In this document: one piece after another, positions 15,697 through 25,163 of the stretch
How positions within the stretch are numbered: position 1 is the first letter of the stretch
How the letters are laid out: each line of letters begins with the position of its first letter
Program-made: the position numbers and the translations under genes
The notes under the pieces: generated by a model
Databases searched by the model: none
Told to the model about the DNA's origin: nothing
What the model saw: only the letters and a program-made list of their open reading frames with translations
From: Candidatus Hydrogenedentota bacterium
GTDB lineage: Bacteria; Hydrogenedentota; Hydrogenedentia; Hydrogenedentales; SLHB01
Direction of reading: 5' to 3'
DNA: 54,375 bases
NCBI GenBank assembly: GCA_016215105.1
Contig: JACRLJ010000080.1
Location: 8,463-62,837 of the forward strand

Positions 15697-17754
15697 ATGC
15701 TTGCTTTTATAAATCCTATGTATCTTCTGGCCGGGACTGCGGTGCTGGCGCCGGTCCTGCTCCATTTGCTCTTGCGCAATCGTCCCCAGCGTAAGATTCT
15801 GCCGACGATGCGGTTTCTTCCTGGCACATCGCAACAGAGCGTGGCGATGCACCGGCTCAAGAACATTCTGCTTCTGATTCTGCGCGCCGCGGCCGTTCTA
15901 CTCATTGCGCTGGCGTTCTCTCGGCCCTATTTCGAGCGGCGGCAGATCGTTCCGGCCCAAGACGAAGCGGGTGAGGCGGTGGTATTTGCCATCGACGCCT
16001 CGATGAGCATGCGCGCCAACGACCGCTGGCGCGTCGCGGTGGATCGCGCAATGACGCTGAACCGCGCGCTCGCGGCCGACAGCCGGCGCGGCGTAGTGGT
16101 GTTCGATCGCGCGCCGCAAGTGGCCTGCGGGGATACGGACGATGCACTAGCCGTGGAAACTGCACTAAAGCAAGCGGCTCCAGGGTATGGATCGACGGAT
16201 CTCGCCGCGGGTGTTCGCGCGGCCGCCGATCTGGCGGCCACAATGAACGCAAAGACCCGCAATGTCTATGTCATTTCCGATTTTCAGAGGGCAGGGTTCA
16301 AACAGATTACCGGTTCGATAGATATTCCCGAGGGTATATCGCTCACGCCAATGCCTATCGCCGAGGAGGAACACTCCGCGAACGTCGCGATCGCGGCATG
16401 CGCTGAGAAGCCCGAATCATTGCCAGGGCATAGGCTGGTGCGTGTGCAGGTGGCGGCGTTCAATACGGACAAAGCGGATGGAACCGTTACCCTCGAGTCG
16501 GGGAACAAGTCCCTGGAAAGCCGGGCGATTCATGTTGGCGCCGGAGACCGAGTGGTCGAGGACTTCGATCTGCCACTATCTCTTGACGCGCAATGCGTCG
16601 TGACTGCGCGCGTTGATATAAAAGATGCGCTGCCGGACGACAATGCGCTCACGGTAGTCCTTCCTGCGCGCGTCACGCTTCCACTTCTAGTGTGTACGCC
16701 AACCGACGTGGTCGCGATGGGCGGCCCCGAAGCCAGTAGAACGGCCTTGCCGGGAGCCAACCCCTACCTCAAGGCGGTCGTCGCGGCATTCGGGGCCACA
16801 GTACGGCCCACCTGGCTGGCGCCGGCGCAAGTCGGGACGTTGCCCGCAAGGGAGTACAGGGCCGCTATCGCAAATGCGCCGGAGTCGTTTCCAGCAAAGG
16901 CGATTGAGTCATTGAAGGCGTTCGTTCGGGACGGCGGCGTGCTGGTCGTGTTCCCCGGCGACGGCGATCCCTCTGTACTGCAGGACTTGGCGGGCGTCCG
17001 CACGGATGGATGGGAATCGTCGATCGATAGGGACCAGTTTCAGTTAGTCACGTATGTCGCTTCGGATAGCGCGTTAACTTCGCTCGATGAGTCCGGAGCA
17101 ACGGTGCTGGGATTTCCGAAGGCATTCCGCTATTTGAAAGTCGTCGAGCAAACCCCCGATCCGGCTGGTTCCGGCGCCATGCACGCTATCGCGCGTCTGG
17201 ACAATAGCCTGCCTTTTGTCGTCGAGCGAAAGATGGGACAGGGTACTGTCTACCTCTTCACTGCGCCCCTCGCGCCCAAAGACTCGGATCTTGTCTTGCG
17301 GGCCGGATTCACTCCTTTCTTGTATCACCTTCTCGACCGCGGCGTCGATCTCATTCGTCCGAAGACGTCCTACATTGTTGGGGACACCCTGGTGGACGCC
17401 ACGGACGGCGCCGTATTGGCGGGTCCCGATGGCCGCGAGTTCGACGCGGAGTTGCTCCGGCGTCCGCTCGCGTCGCCAGGCGCGTACACCTTGCGGCAGG
17501 CGGCGAATGAGCGCGTGTTTGCAGTGCGCACCGATCCCGAGGAGTCGGATCTGACTCCTTTGGACTCACAACGTATCGCTGCGATGGGCCGCACTGCGTC
17601 TATCGACGCTCAAACGCTTGTCGCCAGCGCGGCCGATGTTGCGCGCAACGATTCCGATCCTGACGCAAATCAACAAGTCTGGTGGTATCTCATGGCGGCC
17701 GCCTTGGCGTGTCTGGGCGCGGAAACAATGGTTGCAAGCAGGACGTCCCGATGA
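15697..17754 (+). CDS. BatA-type membrane protein with VWA domain
   Basis: A 685-residue protein with the BatA N-terminal layout. A first helix (residues about 4-26) is followed by RNRPQRKILPTMRFL, the typical family cytoplasmic loop, then a second helix (about 55-75). A VWA domain opens with FAIDASMSM (MIDAS Asp-x-Ser-x-Ser). A later FVRDGGVLVVFPGDGD segment resembles the glutamine-amidotransferase-like fold common in these proteins. A last helix near the C-terminus anchors the protein again. It is likely an inner-membrane component of the MoxR-Bat complex. Confidence 0.85.
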   Translation: MLAFINPMYLLAGTAVLAPVLLHLLLRNRPQRKILPTMRFLPGTSQQSVAMHRLKNILLLILRAAAVLLIALAFSRPYFERRQIVPAQDEAGEAVVFAIDASMSMRANDRWRVAVDRAMTLNRALAADSRRGVVVFDRAPQVACGDTDDALAVETALKQAAPGYGSTDLAAGVRAAADLAATMNAKTRNVYVISDFQRAGFKQITGSIDIPEGISLTPMPIAEEEHSANVAIAACAEKPESLPGHRLVRVQVAAFNTDKADGTVTLESGNKSLESRAIHVGAGDRVVEDFDLPLSLDAQCVVTARVDIKDALPDDNALTVVLPARVTLPLLVCTPTDVVAMGGPEASRTALPGANPYLKAVVAAFGATVRPTWLAPAQVGTLPAREYRAAIANAPESFPAKAIESLKAFVRDGGVLVVFPGDGDPSVLQDLAGVRTDGWESSIDRDQFQLVTYVASDSALTSLDESGATVLGFPKAFRYLKVVEQTPDPAGSGAMHAIARLDNSLPFVVERKMGQGTVYLFTAPLAPKDSDLVLRAGFTPFLYHLLDRGVDLIRPKTSYIVGDTLVDATDGAVLAGPDGREFDAELLRRPLASPGAYTLRQAANERVFAVRTDPEESDLTPLDSQRIAAMGRTASIDAQTLVASAADVARNDSDPDANQQVWWYLMAAALACLGAETMVASRTSR

Positions 17755-17776
17755 GCCAACGGCGAAAGGCATAACT

Positions 17777-20700
17777 GTGGTTCAGGAGTTCATAGCCGCA
17801 AGACAGGCGCTCGCGCCTGCGCGCGAATTGGCCACGCTCTTTGAGAAGATCGCGGTCGTGCGGAAGCGGGTCTTGGCGCTGGCGCTCTTCCGAGCGGTGT
17901 TCGGAGCAAGCTGGCTCTGGTTCGTGTCGCTACTTGCGCTGGGGACACTCTGCGCGTACCTGCCGCTTCCCAGTACGGCGCGCATTGCGCTTCGTGTTCT
18001 GCATGTTGTCCTGATTGGACTGGGCGCCTGGATGGGATTCCGCTACGCGGCGTCTGGGCGCCGCAGCATTCGAAGTCTGGGGCTTCGCGCGTGGGCGCTA
18101 CACTGCGAAGAACTCTTCCCCGCGCTGCGGGGGCGGCTTGCGACGTGCGTGGACTTGGCGCAGGAACCCGGGGGGCAACAGTCGTTCGAGACCAATCCTG
18201 TCGCGAAGGCGCTCCTGCGCGAGACTGCCGTCGGATTTCGATCCTTTGACCCGCTCGACGCGGCGCCCTCGCGGCGCTTTGCCTTGTGCCAGATCGGCAT
18301 TGCAGTTCCGCTCGTCTTTTTTGGAGCCCTACTGCTTCGATATCCGGACTTTACCCGCGCAACGCTTGCCGGTCTATATCAAGATCGAGCACCCGTCACG
18401 TCTGGGAAGGGTGTGACGCTCACGGGCGAGATCAAGGAACTCGATGTGAGGCCCGGAGACATCGATGTGCCTCGCGGAAGTACGGTGGAGATCGCCGCGT
18501 CCGTCACGATGACACCCGCGGCCGTCCTTTCGGATACGGCGACCCTCAAGGTGGTTGAGCGCTCCGAGAAGGGCGATCACACGCAGGCGCTCCCGATGCT
18601 GAAAGACGAGAAGACTCCCTTGTCATTTCATCTGGCCCTGCACGAAGTGAAAAATGCGACCGAATATCAGGTCAGCGCCTTAGCCAAAGGCGCCAGCCGT
18701 CCAGCCGAGAGCGACGTCTTCAAGATCACTCCGTATGATCCGCCCGAGATCGATTCCATGAAGGCCGTGGTTCGTGCGCCAGCGGGCTTGCGTGTTCCCG
18801 ATAAGGAATTTGACGGCGCGTACATTTCCGGTCTTGCGAAGTCCACCGTCGAGCTGACAGTGCATTCGAATCAGGTCTTGCGCTCCGCGCGCCTGCTTGG
18901 AGAGAACAACGAGACGCTCGATGCCCGGGTAGTCCCCGGCGAGGCCGCAACCCAAAGCGGCGCCGCGATTTTCCAGTTCCCGATAACTGCCGACAAGTCC
19001 ATGCGGCTTGTGATTGTAAACACCGCGGACCGGTCGAATGTGGACCCGCCCCTGCTTGTAGTTCACGTGGTTCCCGACGAGCCACCCGTGATTACTGTGA
19101 AACGTCCCGGCGCCGACTGGTCGGTTCATCGTATTGCGGAAATCTCTTTCGAGGTCGAGGCGACGGACGACTTTGGGTTGCGCGACATCAGCATGGAGTA
19201 CCGCGTCAACGACGGCGCCGTTACGACGCTGCCCCTTTTTGCCGCGGCGCCAGACGGACGACTCCCGCTCGCGCAATCGGTCACGACCCTGCTTTCGCTG
19301 GAAGAGCTCAACCTGCAGGTTGGCGATAGCATCTACTATCGTTTCGTGGCTCACGATGCGCAAGCGGCTACGGCGAGCGCTGATGCCGCGGCCGCGCGCG
19401 CCGCGTACTCCCAGCCCTACTTCCTGATCATCCGTCCGTTCGAACAAGTCTTTCTCAATGGGGGACCGGCGGAGGCGGCCAGCGCTCCGCCGGCGCCTAC
19501 CGAACAGCAAGTGATCGTGGCGACCACGCGCGTCGCGGACCGGGGCGACCAGATCAGCGCAGAGGAGAAGAAGGCCACGCTTGACGACATCAGCCGCACA
19601 CAGCGGACGATTGAAGTCAATACGGAGCGTCTTAAAGAGAAACTGGCGGGCGCGCCCGACCTATCCAACCGCGCCGAACGGCTTGCCCACTTGGACAGCG
19701 CCATTGCCGACATGAAAAAGGCTGAAGGGCTGCTCGACGGGGGCGACCCCGCAGCCGCGCTTGCGCCGGAGAACTCCGCGCTGCGCCACTTGATCGCAGC
19801 GCTGGCAGGCCTTCCTGAACTCGAAATCTGGGCCAATGGCGCGATGCCGTCACCCTATCCGCCAAACCCACCGACTTCGCTCTCCGGCCAGAAAGTCGAG
19901 GCCAAGAAGGACAAGTACGAGCTCGCGGATTCCGCTAAAGGCGCGAAGTTGGACAAGAGCCTGGTCGAGGCGCTGGAGAGAGTTCGCGCGTTGGGACAAC
20001 GGCAAAAAGAGTTCATGGAGACTTTGAAACGGGAGGAGCCGCCACAGGGGAGCGGTTCCTCGGGCGCGAACTACGCCGATGTGCGCGCCAACGCCGAAGA
20101 GAGCCGGCGCCAGCTCGAACGTTTGCGCGAAGCCATGGACAAAATCGACGGTTTGGATGATGACACCAAGAATAAACTCACCGAAGGTCTGGATCGCGCC
20201 GCACGAGAACTTGCACGGATGGACGACTCCTTGGCGAAAAAGAACCCGGTCCAGGCGCAGGGCGCCAACGCGCGCGCAATGGAAAAGTTGCACGAGCTCG
20301 AGCTTCGGCTCGAGAAGGCGCGCGGCAAGAATAGCCGGGCAGAACTGCGTCGACTTCAGGACCGTTTGGACGATTGGATGAATCGCCAGCGAGACCTCCA
20401 GGAAGCTTCCGCCGGCCTTAATAGCACTCAGGGGAAGGATCAAAAGGAGACACGGGCCGGCCTGACGCAACGGCAGTCTCAACTGGGCGAAGAGTTTCAG
20501 CGAGAGGCCCAGAGCGCGCCGACTGATAAAGGGATCGGGAGTACCGCTGCCCAAAAGGCGGAAAACCAGGTCGCAAAGAATCTTGAGCAGGCCGCGGGAT
20601 CGAGTGGTCGTGCATCGGAGGACCTCCGGGCTAATCGTGATGCGGCTGCAGTAACGGATCAGGGAGAAGTCCTGAAGGGTCTAGAGGAAGCGCGGGACGC

Positions 20701-21334
20701 GGTCCAACAGGCGTTAGCGAGTGCTCAGGATGATCAGAATTCCAAGCTTGAGCAGGCGCTTGCAGCCGTCCGTGATCTGAGAAGCTCGTTGCCATCCCTG
20801 CCGGACGCGGCCGGACCCAATTCACCAGATTTCCAGAAAGGAACGCAGCCCGCCCCGTCCTCCCTACCGACCCCTAACGAAATCCGCAAGCAATTGGAGG
20901 ACATCCGTTCCATCGTCGGCGAGGATCCTCAAATTGGCCGAGCTATCGAATTGATGATGAGCCAAATGAACCAGAAAGCTCAGAACCCGGAACCCGGTCA
21001 GCAAGGACAGCAAGGACAGCAGGGACAGCAAGGACGACAAGGACAACAAGGACAACAAGGAGGTAGCGGATCTTCCGACGGCGGGACCACTGGGTCGGGT
21101 GGCTATCGTCTTGATGTCGTCGCCGAATATACCATGATGCTCGACAGGCTCGAGGAACTGCTGCTGCAACGCCTCCAACTCGAAGAGCAGGCGCAACGTC
21201 TACAGCAAACTCCGTCCGACGCATTGCCCGCGCGATTCCGGGACATGGCGGCGAGGTATTTCGAGGCGCTTGGCGCCGAGCGCGCCACTACAGCGGCGCC
21301 TAAGACGGGGGCATCCAATGTCCATCCTCAGTAG
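17777..21334 (+). CDS. Large DUF4175-like membrane protein with coiled coils
   Basis: I chose GTG 17777 (AAAGG 7 nt upstream, 22 bp after the BatA-like stop), giving 1185 residues; the frame is open further upstream inside the BatA gene. Two transmembrane helices lie near residues 35-55 and 70-90, with a third near 175-195, in the arrangement of DUF4175 proteins. A beta-rich periplasmic part (residues about 210-570, with PPVITVKRPGADW and ISFEVEATDDFGLRDI, typical of the family) is followed by long charged helices (about 590-1070). A QQG repeat and a final helix with LEELLLQRLQLEEQAQRLQQ close the protein. The role is unknown; by position it is a structural or sensor part of the Bat system. 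Confidence 0.75.
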   Translation: MVQEFIAARQALAPARELATLFEKIAVVRKRVLALALFRAVFGASWLWFVSLLALGTLCAYLPLPSTARIALRVLHVVLIGLGAWMGFRYAASGRRSIRSLGLRAWALHCEELFPALRGRLATCVDLAQEPGGQQSFETNPVAKALLRETAVGFRSFDPLDAAPSRRFALCQIGIAVPLVFFGALLLRYPDFTRATLAGLYQDRAPVTSGKGVTLTGEIKELDVRPGDIDVPRGSTVEIAASVTMTPAAVLSDTATLKVVERSEKGDHTQALPMLKDEKTPLSFHLALHEVKNATEYQVSALAKGASRPAESDVFKITPYDPPEIDSMKAVVRAPAGLRVPDKEFDGAYISGLAKSTVELTVHSNQVLRSARLLGENNETLDARVVPGEAATQSGAAIFQFPITADKSMRLVIVNTADRSNVDPPLLVVHVVPDEPPVITVKRPGADWSVHRIAEISFEVEATDDFGLRDISMEYRVNDGAVTTLPLFAAAPDGRLPLAQSVTTLLSLEELNLQVGDSIYYRFVAHDAQAATASADAAAARAAYSQPYFLIIRPFEQVFLNGGPAEAASAPPAPTEQQVIVATTRVADRGDQISAEEKKATLDDISRTQRTIEVNTERLKEKLAGAPDLSNRAERLAHLDSAIADMKKAEGLLDGGDPAAALAPENSALRHLIAALAGLPELEIWANGAMPSPYPPNPPTSLSGQKVEAKKDKYELADSAKGAKLDKSLVEALERVRALGQRQKEFMETLKREEPPQGSGSSGANYADVRANAEESRRQLERLREAMDKIDGLDDDTKNKLTEGLDRAARELARMDDSLAKKNPVQAQGANARAMEKLHELELRLEKARGKNSRAELRRLQDRLDDWMNRQRDLQEASAGLNSTQGKDQKETRAGLTQRQSQLGEEFQREAQSAPTDKGIGSTAAQKAENQVAKNLEQAAGSSGRASEDLRANRDAAAVTDQGEVLKGLEEARDAVQQALASAQDDQNSKLEQALAAVRDLRSSLPSLPDAAGPNSPDFQKGTQPAPSSLPTPNEIRKQLEDIRSIVGEDPQIGRAIELMMSQMNQKAQNPEPGQQGQQGQQGQQGRQGQQGQQGGSGSSDGGTTGSGGYRLDVVAEYTMMLDRLEELLLQRLQLEEQAQRLQQTPSDALPARFRDMAARYFEALGAERATTAAPKTGASNVHPQ
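20999..21061 (+). repeat. Seven tandem 9-bp units encoding Gln-Gln-Gly
   Basis: Seven near-identical copies of CAGCAAGGA (later copies CAACAAGGA, one starting CGA) lie in frame in the DUF4175-like gene and encode (QQG)n with one Arg. They form a flexible linker and are prone to copy-number change. Confidence 0.9.
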
Positions 21335-23549
21335 CTATTTCGGCAAGGGGATGCTGATTCTGGGTGGCATGCCGATGTGGGCGTTCCCGGTCATACTCGT
21401 GCTCACGGCAGGCTTTGTTGCGGGTGCGTTTGCGCTTCAACGCGGCGCGGTGCGTCGGCCCATCAAGGCCACCGCCTTTCTCCTCCGGTTTGTCGCGCTG
21501 ACGTTGGTGGTGACTGCTTTGGCCACGCCAAAACTGCGAAGCGAAGAGCCGGTACCGCATCAGTCCTTCATCGCGCACGTTTACGATACCTCGGGCAGCA
21601 TGGGTATCTCCGACTATGACGGCCAAGCACGGCTTGCCGCTGTAAATGCAAGCGCGATCTCTTCGCCGGCGCGTGCGGAGCTGGAACGGCTGTACCGCAG
21701 TATCGAGTATTCGTTTGATGAAAAGCTGGCCATGCGGAGCGAACCTGGCGTACCGTCGGCCAGCACGAACGGGACGGATCTAGCCGGCGCCTTTCGCACA
21801 TTGACGGCGCAACTTAAGGGCTTGCCTGTAACCGGCGTTATGCTGTACTCCGATGGCAACGCGACGCTGGGCTCGGACAAGCAGGCGATACTGGACGCGG
21901 CGTCCGGGCTTGGCGCGCCGGTGTATTGCGTCGGCAGCGCGCCGCAGCGCTTGGCGGCCGATGTCTGGATCGAAAAGGCGATCTACCCGGACGAAGTCGT
22001 GCGCGGGGTAAACTCGAAGGTATCCGTCCTAGTCGGGTCACGAGAAGTGCCGGGCGCGTCAATCGAGGTGGCGCTTGTCGAAGACGGAAAGGAAATCGCG
22101 CGCCGAAAGATCTCAGGCTCTCGGGACGAGCGTACCAGCAATGTCGAATTTGCGATTAACCCCGCCGAGGCCGGCCCGCACGGCTATGAAGCGCAGGTGA
22201 CCACTTCCGGCAAAGAGGCGTATCCGTGGAACAATAAGCGGACGTTCTTCATCAATGCTGTCCAGAAGAAGCGGCGCATCCTCTACGTGGAAGGCTACCC
22301 TCGTTACGAGTACCGATTCCTGCGCGCGGCATTCGAGGACGACGATAGGTTCCAGGTTACCTCGATGGTGTTTCTCGACCAAACTGGAAAGACCTACCGG
22401 CAAGGCATAGATGACCCCAGCCAACTCGGAAAGGGTTTTCCGGCGTCACAAGACGAACTCTTCCAATACGACGTAGTCGTGCTTGGAGACATTTCAGCGC
22501 GCCGTTTCAGTCGTGAACAGTTGACGACACTCCGTGAATTCGTTCGCACGAAGGGCGGCGGTCTGCTCTTTCTTGCGGGCCAGGATTCATTCGATCCCAG
22601 CGGGTTCAGCGCCACACCATTGGCGGACGTTCTGCCGTTTTCCTTCAGTGACACGCCGAAGCTGGCAGAAAAGCGCCGAGTTACTCCTACCCGTGAGGGT
22701 ATTGAACGGTCCATGTTTGGTCCGTACGACCCCTCGAAGAGTGGCGAACCGCCGTGGTCAGTTCTTCCGGCAATCCAAGGACTATATCCATTGAATGATC
22801 TCAAACCCGGCGCAATCGCGCTGTGCATGATCGATGAGAACGGCAGCGAAGGCGCCCCTGTAGTGGCGTACCAGCGGTATGGACGGGGAACCAGTCTCAT
22901 TTGTGGAGTTTCCGCGACCTGGCAATGGAAGTTCCAGGTTCCGTCGGAGAATCCATCGTACTCCGCGTTCTGGAAGGAGATGACACTGATTCTCCTCGAG
23001 CAGTCAGCGGAACGACTAAGTGTCAAGCCTACCCCGCCGATGGCGGCGGTGGGACGTGATGTAATCCTCGAAGTTTCCGTATTGGACGATAAGTACCGTC
23101 CCGATGCGGCCGCAAGAGCTACGCTCGAAATTCGCCCGCCTACGGGATCGCCAATTACCGTCGAACCGCAACCAGCTTCTGAAGGAGCTGGCCTGCGGCA
23201 CACACTCACACCGACCGTCCCCGGTATCTATCACATACTGGCGACAGCAAGAACCGGCGCCGGACCTGAGCTGCGGCAAGAATCCATGTTCCTGGTCGAG
23301 CCGGAAGTGTCCGAGTTGTCGGAAGTGCGGCTCAACGAATCGCTGTTGAAGGAAATCGCTGCCGTTACAGGCGGGCAATACGTTCATCTTTCGGAATTCA
23401 ACAATATGCCTCAATTCATCAAGCCGAAGGCCGGCTCAGTTATTAAGGTAAGAGAAAAACCGATCTGGGACCGTGCCTCTCTCTTGACAGCGCTTCTGGT
23501 CGCGTTGGGGTCTGAGTGGCTTATCCGCCGTTTGGGGAATCTGGCATGA
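21318..23549 (+). CDS. VWA-domain membrane protein with glutamine-amidotransferase-like region
   Basis: A 743-residue protein from ATG 21318 (GGGGG upstream), overlapping the DUF4175-like gene by 17 bp. N-terminal helices lie at about 15-40 and 52-72. A VWA domain starts AHVYDTSGSM (intact MIDAS). An IgG-like or beta segment follows, then RRILYVEGYPRYEYRFLR and the YDVVVLGDIS / VRTKGGGLLFLAGQDSF segments, which match the ThuA/GATase1-like fold found in this class of Bat proteins. A C-terminal helix (LLTALLVALGSEWLI) completes it. Together with the BatA-like gene it gives the operon two VWA membrane components. Confidence 0.82.
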   Translation: MSILSSYFGKGMLILGGMPMWAFPVILVLTAGFVAGAFALQRGAVRRPIKATAFLLRFVALTLVVTALATPKLRSEEPVPHQSFIAHVYDTSGSMGISDYDGQARLAAVNASAISSPARAELERLYRSIEYSFDEKLAMRSEPGVPSASTNGTDLAGAFRTLTAQLKGLPVTGVMLYSDGNATLGSDKQAILDAASGLGAPVYCVGSAPQRLAADVWIEKAIYPDEVVRGVNSKVSVLVGSREVPGASIEVALVEDGKEIARRKISGSRDERTSNVEFAINPAEAGPHGYEAQVTTSGKEAYPWNNKRTFFINAVQKKRRILYVEGYPRYEYRFLRAAFEDDDRFQVTSMVFLDQTGKTYRQGIDDPSQLGKGFPASQDELFQYDVVVLGDISARRFSREQLTTLREFVRTKGGGLLFLAGQDSFDPSGFSATPLADVLPFSFSDTPKLAEKRRVTPTREGIERSMFGPYDPSKSGEPPWSVLPAIQGLYPLNDLKPGAIALCMIDENGSEGAPVVAYQRYGRGTSLICGVSATWQWKFQVPSENPSYSAFWKEMTLILLEQSAERLSVKPTPPMAAVGRDVILEVSVLDDKYRPDAAARATLEIRPPTGSPITVEPQPASEGAGLRHTLTPTVPGIYHILATARTGAGPELRQESMFLVEPEVSELSEVRLNESLLKEIAAVTGGQYVHLSEFNNMPQFIKPKAGSVIKVREKPIWDRASLLTALLVALGSEWLIRRLGNLA

Positions 23550-23565
23550 ACACGGTGAGGCAAAG

Positions 23566-24348
23566 ATGATCGGACCGGGCAAAACGCTGTTGACCATCGG
23601 GGTGTGCTTGGCGTATCTCACTGGAGCCAGTCTGGCCGCGTCACGTCAGGATTCGAGAAGTTCGCCCCGCGGCGCCCCCGGGCGGGTCAGTCCCCTGAAC
23701 GACGATGAACCCAACGCGCTGGTGTTCTCCCGTTTCAAGTTTGAAGGGCACATGCCTACGCCTGACGAATGGGACACGCTGCCGAACGGCGACGAGAATC
23801 TGTTGCGCTACGTCTCGCAGGTGACCAACATCAAGCTATCCAGGAAGACGTGGAGAGAACGTGTCGTCGCGGTGAATGACTTCGATAAGATGCATACCAC
23901 GCCCATTCTTTTTATGACCGGCCAAGTTGACTTTGATTTCACTCCCGAAGAAGTCACCGCCATAAACGAGTACTTCAAACGTGGCGGGTTTTTGTACGCG
24001 GACGACTGTGACGCCGACAACAGGTCAGGAATGCTCTTTTACCCGGCGTTCTTGCGCGAGATAGGTAAATTTCCGGATATCCAAGTGAAACGCCTGCCGC
24101 CTAATCACGAACTTTACCATTGCTTCTTCGACATTAGCGCGGGCCATTCGCCCTGGGATCGCGCCTTTCCGCACCAAGCAACCTGGTGGGACCGCTTCCC
24201 GGACATGGGTCTTTACTACAGAAACCGGATGGTGGGGCTCCTTACGGGTTCGGATCAACATTGCGGATGGGCCGGCCGCCGGCGAAACATGCAACCCGAG
24301 GCGCTGAAGTTTGGCGCGAATATCATCGTTTACGCATTGACGCACTGA
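23566..24348 (+). CDS. DUF4159 protein, Sec-exported
   Basis: A 260-residue protein with a Sec signal peptide (LLTIGVCLAYLTGASLA) followed by a DUF4159 domain. It has ALVFSRFKFEG, PILFMTGQVDFDFTPEE, FKRGGFLYADDCD, and a C-terminal DQHCGW...GANIIVYALTH. DUF4159 is a GATase1-like domain of unknown function found beside Bat genes in planctomycetes, myxobacteria and relatives. It is the first of two adjacent DUF4159 genes, 16 bp after the VWA gene; the two share about the same length and landmarks and probably arose by duplication. Confidence 0.88.
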   Translation: MIGPGKTLLTIGVCLAYLTGASLAASRQDSRSSPRGAPGRVSPLNDDEPNALVFSRFKFEGHMPTPDEWDTLPNGDENLLRYVSQVTNIKLSRKTWRERVVAVNDFDKMHTTPILFMTGQVDFDFTPEEVTAINEYFKRGGFLYADDCDADNRSGMLFYPAFLREIGKFPDIQVKRLPPNHELYHCFFDISAGHSPWDRAFPHQATWWDRFPDMGLYYRNRMVGLLTGSDQHCGWAGRRRNMQPEALKFGANIIVYALTH

Positions 24349-24360
24349 AGGATTCCGTTC

Positions 24361-25152
24361 ATGTCTGACGTTTGCACGAGACGCCGTTTTCTGGCGAAGG
24401 CCGCCACGGCCTCCGTCGGCGGGGTCGTGTTGACAGGCGTGGCCGGCGCGGCCCGAACGGCGCCAAATCGGGCCTCCCAACGCGATGAGGACTCCGAGGT
24501 CTTTGTATTCTCTCGCCTGCAGTTCCGAACGATAAACCAGACGCAGGACCAGTGGGATTGCGGAATTGACAAGGAAGAGGACCTGCTAGAATTCCTCCGA
24601 AAGAACACGAGTGTTAGGGTGTCGCAGAAGTCGTTCTATGAGCGCTCAATTTCAATCGAGGATCTGCGCAACGTGTACGCGCGGCCAGGAAATGACTCGG
24701 TGGTCTACACACGCCCCTTTCTCTTCATGACGGGAAGTGGAAAATTCGAGTTCAACGCCCCCGAATCCGCGACCCTCGCCGAGTACCTCCGCCGGGGAGG
24801 CTTCTGGTACATCGACGATTGCATCTCTTCTCCCCGGCATACGTCCGATTTCTACCGTACGTTCCTGCGCGAGGTGCGGAACATTTGGCCGGACCAGGAA
24901 ATGCGTCCGGTACCGCACGATCACGAGATATACCACTGCGTCTATGACGCGCCAGAAGGGGCGCCCTGGGTGCAGGGTGAACATGTGCCCTACATGGGAC
25001 TCTTCATGAAGGACCGCTTGGCGGTCTTCTTGACTGGCGTGGACCTCCACTGCGGGTGGCGATGGGAATGGACGAGCCGTTCCGAACACAAGGACAAGAC
25101 AATCTGCCGGAAAATGGGCGTGAACATCATTGTATACGCTCTTACACACTGA
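24361..25152 (+). CDS. DUF4159 protein with Tat signal
   Basis: A 263-residue paralogue of the preceding protein. The N-terminus CTRRRFLAKAATASVGGVVL is a twin-arginine signal (TRRRFL), so it is probably exported folded, unlike its Sec-exported neighbour. The domain shows FVFSRLQFRT, PFLFMTGSGKFEFN, LRRGGFWYIDDC, DLHCGWRWEW and NIIVYALTH. The use of different export routes for two paralogues suggests this copy binds a cofactor or metal in the cytoplasm, which is inference. Confidence 0.88.
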   Translation: MSDVCTRRRFLAKAATASVGGVVLTGVAGAARTAPNRASQRDEDSEVFVFSRLQFRTINQTQDQWDCGIDKEEDLLEFLRKNTSVRVSQKSFYERSISIEDLRNVYARPGNDSVVYTRPFLFMTGSGKFEFNAPESATLAEYLRRGGFWYIDDCISSPRHTSDFYRTFLREVRNIWPDQEMRPVPHDHEIYHCVYDAPEGAPWVQGEHVPYMGLFMKDRLAVFLTGVDLHCGWRWEWTSRSEHKDKTICRKMGVNIIVYALTH

Positions 25153-25163
25153 GAGGGTTCCAA

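Noticed and set aside
20999-21061. Possible CRISPR or minisatellite array
   Set aside because: The 9-bp units are in frame and encode a QQG linker within a gene; no spacers are present.
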